DNA from: Apodemus sylvaticus
Lineage: Eukaryota > Chordata > Mammalia > Rodentia > Muridae
Assembly: GCF_947179515.1 (NCBI RefSeq)
Contig: NC_067473.1
Coordinates: 102,922,282 to 102,986,281 of the forward strand
Direction: 5' to 3'
Length of the DNA: 64,000 nt
Positions within the stretch are counted from its first letter, which is position 1; every line of letters starts with the position of its first letter. A model generated the notes under the pieces. That model ran no database searches. It was given only the letters and a program-made list of their open reading frames with translations, and had not been told where the DNA came from. This document shows positions 22,016 through 31,905 of this stretch, piece by piece. The position numbers and the translations under genes were made by a program.

Positions 22016-23696
22016 TGTACACGTGGAGAGAGAGGGGGGAGAGAGGGAGGGAAGAAGATGGGGAGGGGGAGGGAGATGGAGAGGAATTTCATCAAAGCCG
22101 TGTAGTTCTGGCATCTCTGACATCAGCTCTGTTCGATTTGGATGAAGATTTGAAATTGCTAGTGACCCAAAACCTGGTTAGGCTGCCATAACCTAATGGA
22201 AAATTAGACAGGCAGTGTGAAGGGGATTGACTTTTATTTAAATCAACAAGTCTAAGCTTTGATGCCATTTTAGCTCATTAGTATCTGATGTGGAAAGGGA
22301 GGTATCAGCACTGGAATTCATGTTTCAATATTTGAGAATATTACTTTTGCCACAGGGAGGTGAGGGTCTCTCTGCTATGCCATGTAGTTGCGTTGGTGCC
22401 GTGGAATTCTAGGCTGGTAGGGAAGGTGAACCAGTGCTTTTGCTGAGTGTGTCCCCATCACAAGTTACTTTCTGGTGAGAGGGCTCTAGTAGTGGGTAAA
22501 GTCAAGGAAGTACTGGGTTTATACAAGCACCCTGTGAGAATCAGCCTCTGTCACCAACAGCTGATGCTACAGTTGACCGCGCCCTGAGATAAACCACACA
22601 TGCGCTCTCCTCCCCTTGCCTACACACCTGATGAAAGTCCTATCTTCTCACAGTCCCAAATCACTCCTATTTTTCAATTGTACTCTGCATGTCACCTGCC
22701 TGACCCAAAGCTTTTAGGGACAGTGCTCTGCATTTGACCTCCTGTGCTCGAATTATCTGTTCCTCGTGGAGTTTGCCAGGCCTTATCATTTATCTTTCCT
22801 ATAACTGCCTGGTGCTTCACAAGCAGACTGTTTATTACTGAAGGGCACAGCATGCATTTTATATCTGTGTGGCTGCTAGAGTCAGGCCGTCCACTCCCAT
22901 CAAGTTTGATAAATATTAAAGGAATATGGCCCTTTTTAGACTCCACTTGGCAGGACTCAAAGGAATTGTTTTATGCACAAAGTTCAAAATTAAGAAGCCA
23001 AACCCCAGAAAAAATCATTTCCTTTTGCATTCTTCATTTTGATGATGTCTCTAAGGTAAGGTTTCCTAGATTCTTTATGTCCCTAATGCAGTCCAAATTA
23101 CCTTATATTTCTGTTTTATCTAATAGGGAGGAGGAGACACATAAGGGTATAGGGCCTCCGGTCACCTCCAGTCATAAACCAAAAACTGCTGGAGCAGTCA
23201 CAAAAACAGGTCACACCAGAACATTTTATTAAAGACTTAAAAAAAAAAAAACCCCACCTCGTACTAGGAAATTATATCCCATAAAGTTAATTCACAGTGG
23301 AAGGAAGCACCAGAAGTTCTGGAAACCTTGACTGTAACTCAGGCAACAGGGACAAGGCCGGTTAGGGCTGCTCTGGGTAAAGCCACAACGCATCATTCTG
23401 ATGCAGACACTTCTTGGAGGTCACCAAGCAACTCCCCGCCCCATACTTTCAGACCCTAGGGAAGGAGAAAAGGGGAAGTAGGCATGAGTAATCCAAGTTC
23501 TGCCCAATTTATTTATATACCTGTGAACTCTGCAGCTCACTCCCATGGAGAGACACTCAAGGTTAATCTGCTGAACCTCTATCCTGAGATCAAGTTAGCC
23601 TACTGTCTTCTCCTTCCCAGAAGATGGTGGTTATTGTTGAGGATGCATCTCACTCTTGATGGAAATGAGATTTTCTTTGCATTTGAAAGAAACGAG
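22016..23696. other. Intergenic, GA-rich start then unrecognised sequence
   Basis: A GA-rich tract occupies 22026-22085. The remainder shows no transposon I recognise. A 162-codon + ORF lies at 22744-23232, with no recognisable domain and an A-run followed by C-run just after it at about 23238-23256. I treat the ORF as chance. Confidence 0.5.
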
Positions 23697-23917
23697 GGGC
23701 TGGAGAGATTGCCCCACTCCCTTCAGAGCACTTGCAGAAGACCTGTGTCTGATTTCCAGTGCACATGTTGGGCCGCTTCTAATCACTGCTGGTTTCGTTT
23801 CGGTGCCAGCAGATCTGACCCCCTCTTTTGACCTATGCAGGCACCTGCGTGCACACAGTGCATGTCGAGTCACACAGGTGTGGGCACACACATGCACATA
23901 GAAGTCTTAAAAAGAAA
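23697..23917 (+). mobile_element. B3-family SINE
   Basis: GGGGCTGGAGAGATTGCCCC begins the element, followed by the tRNA-like head (AGAGCACTTGCAGAAGACCT), the B3 body and an A-rich end (TCTTAAAAAGAAAT). Confidence 0.85.
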
Positions 23918-24837
23918 TGGGGGCCGCCCCTATGTTTGCTTTCTTCCCTCTGAGCTACTTAGTTACTCGAGTTCCTCTGTGGCAGTGTCACGCACACTTA
24001 GCTCCTAGGACTCCAGCCTTTATTCCCATAGCCAAGGCCCTCCCTTAGTTTCCTATGTTTGTAAAGACCAACTGCACACTGGGAGACACCCACTTGTAGA
24101 GGCTATGCCCTCCTCTTCCCCTCCCTCACAGACTCTATCTCCACTACAGGAATAGGCTAGCTGCTAACTACAGATGGTATTACATGGAGGAACAGACTCA
24201 ATGTGTGACTATGGCACCTAGCGCAAGGCTTGAACATATCTTTGTGGAGATTATATACATGTAGACACATATATACATTCTTAAATGATACATCAAGCAG
24301 GAGAATATTTAAGATAATGCTCACAGGCTCAACCATTTCCTTTACATGGCTGTCTCTGAAGTTCAGTGAAATAGTTCTGTCTTTATAGATCACACTCTCT
24401 GGGAGGTTGTTATAGCGACCAGATCATCAGCCTAGACAATTTGAGGAGCCCTAAAGCCTCCTCTTCCTTTAACACAGCAAGGCAAGTAAATGAGAGATGC
24501 TCATTTCATGGCACCAATGTATGTAGCTGACTAGTTGGCGACTCTATCCCTGGCCTACACGCCCTGTAGATCGTACCAGAGCTTACCAAGGACACGGGAA
24601 ATTTAATGAAATTTTTAGCAGTTTGAGAATTAGTCTGGAAAATAAGTACATATATTTGCTAAACGATCACCTTATCATGACTACCCACATTATAGCATCC
24701 TGTGAATTGTGGTCTGCATGGGGTGGGTTTAGAAGGGACAGAAAAAATCTAAATTAGGGAGCTCTGTGAAACGTTCTAAAACTCAAGTCAGAGGAAAGAG
24801 AAAGATTAGGACAGAAATAGCTATGTTAGCTTGTTGT
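23918..24837. other. Intergenic, nothing recognised
   Basis: About 920 bp of sequence without a coding, RNA or named repeat feature that I can support. Confidence 0.5.
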
Positions 24838-25430
24838 CTTAATTAGGATTTACATTGCTGTGATGAGACTCCATGACCAAGGCCACTCTTTTTGTTTTGT
24901 TTTGTTTTGTTTTGTTTTGTTTTGTTTTGTTTTCTGCCTTCCCCTTCTCCCTCTTACTCTGGCCCCACTCACTCCGGCCCCTACTTGCTCTGGCCCATAA
25001 GTTTTTTGTTTGTCATTACAGATGGTTGTGAGCCACCATATGGTTGCTGGGATTTGAACTCATGACCTCCAGAAGAGCAGTCAGTGCTCTTAACTGCTGA
25101 GCCATCTCACCAGCCCTCAAGGCAAGTCTCTTATAAGGACAACATTTAATTGGGGCTGGCTTACAGGTTCAGAGGGTCAGTCCATTATCATCAAGATGGG
25201 AGCATGGCAGCATCCAGGCAGGCATGGTGCAGGAGGAGCTGAGAGTTCCGCATCTTCATCTGAAGGTAGTTAGGAGAAGACTGACTCCCATGTGGTTAGG
25301 AGGAGGGTCTCATTGTCCACATGTATAGTCACACACTTTCTCCAACAAGGACACACCTACTCCAACAGAGCCACACCTCCTAATAGTGCCACTCCTTGGG
25401 TCAAGCATATTCAAACCACCACAATAGGAA
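24838..25430 (+). repeat. CTTAGTTAGG-type murid interspersed repeat, interrupted by a B2
   Basis: The left part runs from TCTTAATTAGGATTTACATT to CCATGACCAAGGCCACTCTT. The right part resumes at 25119 and runs through AACATTTAATTGGGGCTGGC to ATTCAAACCACCAC. Between them lies a B2 insertion. This family recurs near 27.8, 29.1, 37.0, 41.3, 47.3, 47.9, 50.2 and 53.5 kb. It is abundant in murids; I am not certain of its database name (possibly an RMER class). Confidence 0.65.
24891..25118 (-). mobile_element. B2 SINE, antisense, with target-site duplication
   Basis: The A-tail appears as (TTTTG)n at 24889-24934. The head in reverse is AGTGCTCTTAACTGCTGAGC followed by CATCTCACCAGCCC. Flanking copies AAGGCCACTCTT (24879-24890) and AAGGCAAGTCTCTT (25119-25132) look like a diverged target-site duplication. 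The 3' part at 24950-25010 has imperfect GGCC-containing units instead of the usual B2 3' sequence. Confidence 0.75.
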
Positions 25431-25833
25431 ACCAACTGAGCTTAAGCTGTAAGGTCTATTGCTCCTTCAGGGCTCTCTCCAGCACCCCAGTAACTTAATA
25501 TCTCCCATTTTGTGCTCTTTTCTCTACATCGTAAGCTTCAGGTCTCATAAAGCTTGGCCCTGCTGTGGGAGTGTACCACCAAAATCCTTTGATTTCCGAG
25601 AGTCCTGTTTTGATAGCTGTGTTTCAAGCTTCAGGTCTAGAGACCCTATCTGTGTATTTCCCAGCGTCTTTTGGTTACAGCCTCCCCTCTCCCACTTCAC
25701 CTCACTTGTACAGCTCACTCATCTTCCTTCGGGCTTTGGAGGCACACTAACCTTTTCCTACTTCTAAGGCATGTGGCATGTTTCCCCTCTGTTCACCGTG
25801 GGTCATGTAGCCTGATGAACTCCTCCTTAGCTG

Positions 25834-26467
25834 TTTTTTTATTATTATTATTCTTTAATTTTTTTTTTACAGTCCAGTCATTATCCTACTCCTACTCTGC
25901 CCTCCAACTGTTCCTCATCCCATTCCTCCTCCCCTGTCTCCAAGAGGATGTCCTCACCCCCACCCCATACTACCAGACCTCCCCACTCCCTGGGGCCTCA
26001 GGTCTCTGGAAGGTTAGGTGCTTCTTCTGTCACTGAGGCCAGGCCAGACAGTCCTCTGCTGTCTATGTGTCAGGGGCTTCATATCAGCTGCTGTCTGCTG
26101 CTTGGTTGGTGGCTCAGTGTCTGAGAGATCTTGGGGGGTGGTCCAGGTTAGTTGAGACTGCTAGTCTTCCTATGAGGTTGCCCTCCTCCTCAGCTTCTTC
26201 CAGTCTTCCCCTAATTCAGACAGGGGTCCCCGGCTTCGGTCCCTTGGTTGGGTGTAAATATCTGCAGCTTACTTTTCCAGCTGCTTGTTGGGCCTCTCAG
26301 AGGACAGCCATGCTACTAGGCTCCTGTGTGTAAGCACACCATAGCATCAGTAACAGTGTCAGGCCTTGGAGCCTCCTCTCGGGCTGGATCTCAATTTGTG
26401 CTGGTCACTGAATCTCCTTTCCCTCACTCTCTTCTCCATTTTTGTCCCTGCAGTTCTTTTAGACACT
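25834..26467 (-). mobile_element. LINE-1 3' UTR fragment, antisense
   Basis: T-rich sequence is followed by C-rich 3' UTR blocks (CTCCAAGAGGATGTCCTCAC, CACTCCCTGGGGCCTCAGG) and then GGTTGCCCTCCTCCTCAGCT and GTTGGGTGTAAATATCTGCA. All are the reverse complement of the murid L1 3' region. No ORF2 is retained. Confidence 0.8.
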
Positions 26468-26672
26468 AAAAAAAAAAAAAAAAAAAAAAGTATGGGTGTT
26501 TTGTTTACAAGTAGATGCATACAGCACACGTGAGCAGTACCTGGAGAGGCCAGAAGAGGGCATCAGATCCCAGGGACTGGGATCTTGGGTACTTGGAAAA
26601 ATCTAGGCCAAGTCATCTGAAAGAGCAGGGTGTTCTCAACTGCCGAGCTCTTCACACATCCTCCAGCCCCTT
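26468..26672 (-). mobile_element. B3-family SINE, antisense, with CTCF-like motif
   Basis: The A-tail is the T-strand complement of an unusual A-run at 26468-26489. The body contains GGCCAGAAGAGGGCATCAGA and the head CCGAGCTCTTCACACATCCT. CCAGAAGAGGGC at 26549-26560 matches the CTCF core at 11 of 12 positions. B2/B3 SINEs are a known source of CTCF sites in rodents. Confidence 0.7.
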
Positions 26673-27760
26673 TAAGCTACTCGTTTCGTTTTTATTCCCA
26701 TTCGAAGCCCTTCTCTGACCTTATCAAATTTCCTTCAGCATAGTTATCAGCTCATTCCTGTGCTAGAAATTATCACTGTTATTTGGTGTAAAGTTTTTTT
26801 TTTTCACGTTTGTTTAATAATCTGTTTGCAGGCTATTTAGGATGTAAAAGATTCAGGAAAGAGTTCACTTCAAACGCGTGGGCATTGCAGACTCAGTGCC
26901 TGGCACGTCAAGTCTTCAATGATTAATGAATAAATGCTTCTAAAACACTCAATGAAAAACCATATTGAATATGTTCCTTTTTCTTTTTTGTTTGTCTTAA
27001 TCATTATTGTTTCTTTTATTGCACAGTCTTGCTCTTGTCAGGGACTACACATCTTTATTATGCGGGTCGGGAACATGATAAATGTCTTAATTACCAATGG
27101 GTTGGTGGAATTGCTTGTTGTTGACTGTGAATGTTACTGTGTATGCTTACACACTTGTAGTGTGCGGAGCGCCGGGAGGACAGCGCACACTGTGACTTGC
27201 CATCTAGTCACTTCCAAGCTTTACACTACTGCACTAATTAGTTTTTCATTGCTTTGGTGAAATAAATGAGGCCGGAAAACTTTTTTTTTTACATGTTGGG
27301 AAAGAAATTGGAATCTCTTTACTGGAACTTGTTTGAGTTTTCTGTGTCAAATCCAAGCAGAAACATTTTACTTCTAAGATAAGGGTCCGTTTTTGCCCTT
27401 CACAGAAATAGAAACAATAACTTTAAAATGTCCCTGTGGTTTGGAAACTACCAAAGAGAAATGGGATTTTGGGGGCCTGGAGTTTTTGTTTTTGATTCTG
27501 TGGACTCTTGCTGTTGTCTGAACGCCACGTAGGACTTTCAAGGTCCCCAACTGCTCTGGCTGGTATGATTTAGGACTTGACTATTTGTTGTGTTCAGGAA
27601 AGAAGTGCCATCAGGAGAAAGGGAGTAAAGTGTCGTTTCATCTCGCCTCGCTCCTTTGGGTATAGGATTCTCATACACATTTAGTTTTTCATCAGTATGA
27701 CTCCAGTCACATTGATCTGTATGACCCTGGGTGAGTCACTCAGCCCCCAAGCTCAACACC
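26673..27760. other. Intergenic, A/T-rich, nothing recognised
   Basis: No exon or named repeat is recognised. AATAAA and ATTAATGAATAAATG-type A/T-rich motifs occur at about 26920-26940 without gene context. Confidence 0.45.
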
Positions 27761-29075
27761 TTGTCTTAGTTTCATTTCTATTGCTGTTATAAATACCCCG
27801 ATGAAGAGACTTAGAGGAGAAAGCATTTATCTTTCTCACAGTTCCAGGTTGCTGTCCACCATAGCAGGGAAGTCACTAGGGCAGGAGCTCGAGGAGTTGA
27901 TCATAAAACCAGCCAGCATAACTAACCCCTCATCAACTGGAGACACAAATGTGTCGCCGCTCAGTCACAACCTTTCCTTTCTTGTCCATCCCCACGATCA
28001 CACAATGATATATAAACATCACAATATGAAACATTTTACAAACTTAGGAAGTCCCACAGTCTTACGCACTCAAAGTTCAGTCTCTAAAAGAAAAAAAAAA
28101 TCAAACTCTTAAAATCAACTGTGGGCTCCTATAAAACCAAAGTTAAGTTAGATCCTTTTTTATTTCTAGACGGATGAGACAGCGCACAGTCACAATCATC
28201 AAAGCCAAAACAAACTGCAACGGCGTAAATCGCTCAAATCTAATATCTGTGATTCACTCACAATCTTCTGGACTCCTTCAAAGGTCACGTCTCAGGCTCC
28301 GCCCTCTGCAAGACACACAGCTTCTCTTCTAGGCTTAGGCCTGCTCCACTCCAGAACCTATGTTACTGGCATCTCCAAAATTCTGGGCTCTTCTGTTGCA
28401 ACTGGGCTCTACTTTGATTAATAGCCTCTCCTGGGTTCTTCTCATTGTGCTAAGCCTCGGATATTCTCCATGACCCCTCTAATGCTGGGACTTCAACTGC
28501 TAGCGATGCTGCACCTGCACCAACGGCCACTCCCGATGTCCCACAGTGCCAGGCCTCAGCTGCTCATTGTGACCCTTTCATGCTTCCCAAGCTAGTACTG
28601 CCTGGGAGGTTCTTACACGTGACCCAGTTCAGCTGCCAGCATGAGGTACGTCCTTGGCTGACTCTGTAACATGGCTTCTGTGTCTTGACCTTGAAACCCC
28701 CTCCCAGAAGATTTCATTTTAGTGATGATGTTCTCAGTCACTACTAACTTCTCAGTTCTAGCTCACCGGTATGGATTGTCCGAAAGGTTTCACTTCTGTG
28801 GTGCTAGTCTCTTGTTAAGTAAGGCTGACTGTTCAGTCCCAGATGACCAGAACTGGAGAGTTTTAACTCAAAATTGAGAAGGGTCCCAATAGAGACTTTA
28901 AACTTCCCCTGAACGTTATAAGCCAGACCTGCATCATCTACACTGATCTTGGCATTATCTTCCAAGCTCCCACAGAATAGCTTTGAATACACAATAGCTT
29001 TTTAAAGCCCAAATTTCCCAAATCCTTCCACAATCTCTCTAAAAACATCAAAACCCAACTACTGGTACCATTTTC
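27761..29075 (+). repeat. Long copy of the CTTAGTTAGG-type repeat
   Basis: It begins TGTCTTAGTTTCATTTCTAT and continues far beyond the usual 400 bp. It includes ATTCACTCACAATCTTCTGG, ATAGCCTCTCCTGGGTTCTT and TTTCATGCTTCCCAAG. The same segments occur in order at 53495-54545, so this is a long composite repeat of more than 1 kb. Confidence 0.65.
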
Positions 29076-29720
29076 TGTATGTGATGAAACACTATTACCA
29101 ACTTGTGAAGAAAAGAATACATATTTATTTATTTGTAAATATTTTTTCTGCTGTTTCATTTGAGATTATTTTGTTTTTTAAAGATGTACTCTAGTATTTG
29201 TATATGTGTCTGTCTCTGTGTATGCATGTACATACTGGTATTAAGGTGCTCAGAAGCTTGTCAGAATTCCTGGAGTTGTAGTTACAAGTGGTTGTGAGCC
29301 AGCTGATATGGGTTCTTGGAACCGAACTCAGATCCTCTAGAACAGCAGCAAGGGCTCTTAATCACGGAGCCATCTCTGCAGCCAGGGAAGAAAGGCCTGT
29401 GCCTTCACATCATTGTTCACTACTGAAGGAAGTTAGGTCAGGAAATCAAACAGGGCAGGAACCTGCAGGCAGGAGCTGATGCAGAGGCTGTGGAGGAAAG
29501 TCATTTACTGCCTTGCTGTCTTATAGAACCAGCTCAGGCCTGGCATACTCATAATGGGCCGAGCCCTCCTTCCCTCCCGCTCCCCCTCACCCCCGTCAAT
29601 TGCTAAGAAAATGTAGGTTAGGCTACAGCCCAATCTTGTGGAGGAGTTTCCCCAATTGAAGCTCTCTCCTCTCCAACGGCTCCGGCTTGGGTCAAGTTGA
29701 CATAAACTAATTGGCACATA
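29076..29720 (+). repeat. Second CTTAGTTAGG-type copy, split by a B3 SINE
   Basis: GATGAAACACTATTACCAAC is followed by a B3 insertion at 29170-29383. The repeat then resumes with TTCACTACTGAAGGAAGTTA and GGCAGGAACCTGCAGGCAGG, ending in TTGGGTCAAGTTGACATAAA. Confidence 0.65.
29170..29383 (-). mobile_element. B3-family SINE, antisense
   Basis: TTTTTTAAAGATGTACTC forms the tail side. The head in reverse reads AACCGAACTCAGATCCTCTA and CAAGGGCTCTTAATCACGGA, then GCCATCTCTGCAGCC. Confidence 0.85.
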
Positions 29721-30828
29721 TATCATATCCATAATTAGTAATAGAGAGCAAGAAAATAATGCATGCATGCTTGTGCTTAGCTAAATTTCTCCACTCTTAT
29801 ACAGATCAGGACCCTCTTCATAGGGATTGGTGCCACCCACAGTTGGCAGGTCTTCTCACCTCGGTTTATATAATCAAGACAGCCTCTATCAACAAGTCCC
29901 CAGGATGATTTGATATCCAACTTCCCTCACTGACTCTCTTTCTAAGTGATTCTTGATTGGTTAAAACCAACCAATGACATTCATATTCATCTAATGAGAA
30001 GACTGGAATGTTCTTCACTGGATTCTTGGGAAGGCTAAATGTGTGATATTTTTAAAAATACTGAAGCACAGTAGCAGCTGTATGCCAACCACTCAGCAGT
30101 GGTGCCTGATCCTAATAAACTCAAATGTAAGTTCTCTAAATACTCTATATGTCTGCACTGGGGGGGGGGGGTGTCTTGGGATTAGGATGCATTTGTTTTT
30201 CAATGTTTCTGTCCCTAGTCTCTAACACAGAACAAATATGTGTGGCATTGAATGTAATGGATTGTGGGTCTCTACCTATATGGAGGTATATGATTGTGGG
30301 AATAAAATATTTTACCCACTTAGGAAGGATTCTATTGAGAAATCTACAGAGAACCTTGTACCTACTTTATAGTCTAGTGGATTTTAAATTTACTGTGCAC
30401 CAGTCACTTGGAGACCTTGTTAGAACAGATGTCTGAGCCCCACTGATGAGTTTTTGATTCAGTGGGTCTGGCAGGCAGCTCCTGTAATGGCCTCTGATCA
30501 TTCCTTCTGGTGCTCATGTCCTTGAGCGTGGGTGGAACCTAGTGGTTTACTGTTAGTGGATAGAACACATTAAAAGTGGTTGAATGTCACCTCCAAGTCT
30601 AAGTGACAAAGATCACGATTCTGATGCTGCTTCTTTGAGGAAAGCCAGCTGTCTCTTGTGAGTTCCTCCATAGAGAGGCTCCTCCTCTAAAGCTGGCAAC
30701 GGTGGCCTGCCACCAGCCATGCTAATGAGCTTTGTCCTGGAGATGGCCACGAGTACATCCTGTGGCTGCTGCCTTGTGCTAGAAGCTGAACTATGGGCAC
30801 CCTGTGAAGTCAGGCCTCGGTTCCCACC
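29721..30828. other. Intergenic, nothing recognised
   Basis: About 1.1 kb with a G-run at 30160-30170 and no supported gene or named repeat. Confidence 0.45.
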
Positions 30829-30995
30829 TGTGGTGGTGTGAATGGAAATTGGCTCCATAGACTGATGTATGGCTTAGTTGCCAGTTGACGAACTGTTTGG
30901 ACAGGACTAGGAAGTGTGGACTTGGAGGAGGCGTGCCGCTGGAAGGAGCTTTGAGGTTCCAAAAGCTCACATCAGGCCTGGTTTCAGTGAACTGA
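30829..30995 (+). mobile_element. MaLR-type LTR, 5' part
   Basis: TGTGGTGGTGTGAATGGAAA, ACTAGGAAGTGTGGACTTGG and GAGGTTCCAAAAGCTCACAT resemble the 5' half of a rodent MaLR-type LTR. The matching 3' half seems to lie at 31613-31905. This assignment is from memory of the consensus. Confidence 0.5.
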
Positions 30996-31059
30996 TGTGA
31001 GTAGTGAACTGTGCTAGCAAGCTCTGTAAGGTTGAGTGGGTTCAGAAACCCTGGCACCT

Positions 31060-31372
31060 GAGGGCGATATCAGACCCTGGGTCGATAGGCATTTCACCTA
31101 CTCCCAACCAGGTCCCTGTCACATGACCATGTCATCCCATGGAGAGGACACTGACAATCAGTTACATAGCAGCAGGAGCTCAAAGTCACCCCAAATGCAG
31201 ATGAGGCATCCCTAACATCTCAGACCAAGCCAATAGAAAGCATCTGCTCTTAGACCCCAACCCACCCCAAAATGTATATAAGACCCTATCCACAAGGAAT
31301 AAAGTTGTGAGAGTTACTTCATCAAAGATTGTCTGAGAGTATCTGTCATATAAGAACTGTAACACGTTTTGG
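31060..31372 (+). mobile_element. ERV-type solo LTR remnant
   Basis: The region has the order of an LTR: a GTATATAAGACCC TATA element (TATATAA at 31275-31281), AATAAA at 31298-31303, then GTTGTGAGAGTTACTTCATC and a TGTAACA end at about 31366-31372. Close spacing of TATA and AATAAA recalls rodent ERVK-class LTRs. The left boundary is uncertain and no viral ORF is nearby. Confidence 0.45.
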
Positions 31373-31448
31373 GGAAGAGAGTGCTCTCCTGAAGATTTCA
31401 CTGCTGGGAGCTGCTTGAGCCTACTGAAGTCACTCCTGACCTTGGCTC

Positions 31449-31612
31449 CTAGCTCTCAAAGGCTAGCCCCGCCCCCTGTCAGCTCTGCCCTAGCTCTCAA
31501 AGGCTAGCCCCGCCCCCTGTCAGCTCTGCCCTAGCTCTCAAAGGCTAGCCCCGCCCCCTGACAGCTCTGCCCTAGCTCTCAAAGGCTAGCCCCGCCTCCT
31601 GACAGCTCTGCT
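31449..31612 (+). repeat. Minisatellite: four 41-bp units with GC boxes
   Basis: Units start at 31449, 31490, 31531 and 31572, exactly 41 bp apart and nearly identical. Each contains CTAGCTCTCAAAGGCTAGCC with the palindrome GGCTAGCC, followed by a C-rich box (CCCCGCCCCC in three units, CCCCGCCTCC in the last), then AGCTCTGC. Near-identity suggests recent amplification. Confidence 0.95.
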
Positions 31613-31905
31613 TAGTGGCCAGCTCAAGAGTAGCTTCCCCCTATTCCAGAGCAACAGTGGCTGCCTTGATGGACCCTTCCTCCCCTTCAAAAAGTGCAAC
31701 TTTTTGGCTACTCTGGCTGGGCCAGAGCTCTGATCTCTGCAGATAGTGTCCAGTACACAGACCGGCAGACTAAATCCCTGAAACTGCAAGATAGCCCAAA
31801 CTTAATTATTATTATTTTTTTTAATAAGAGTTGTGTTGGTCATGGTGTATCTTCACAGCAACAGAGCAATAGCAAATATACTATCCCATGGCACATATGA
31901 GATTA
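31613..31905 (+). mobile_element. MaLR-type LTR, 3' part
   Basis: GGCTGCCTTGATGGACCCTT, CTGAAACTGCAAGATAGCCC and AAGAGTTGTGTTGGTCATGG followed by CACAGCAACAGAGCAA match the 3' half of the LTR type whose 5' half lies at 30829. The roughly 600 bp between would be a later insertion plus the minisatellite. Confidence 0.5.

Noticed and set aside
22744..23232. 162-codon + strand ORF that could be a small gene or retrocopy
   Set aside because: No recognisable domain and no start context, promoter or splice evidence. One ORF of this size is expected by chance in 64 kb. A transcript or conserved frame would change this.
31449..31612. Regular repeat that might suggest a CRISPR array
   Set aside because: The units are contiguous with no spacers, and the DNA is mammalian; it is a minisatellite.
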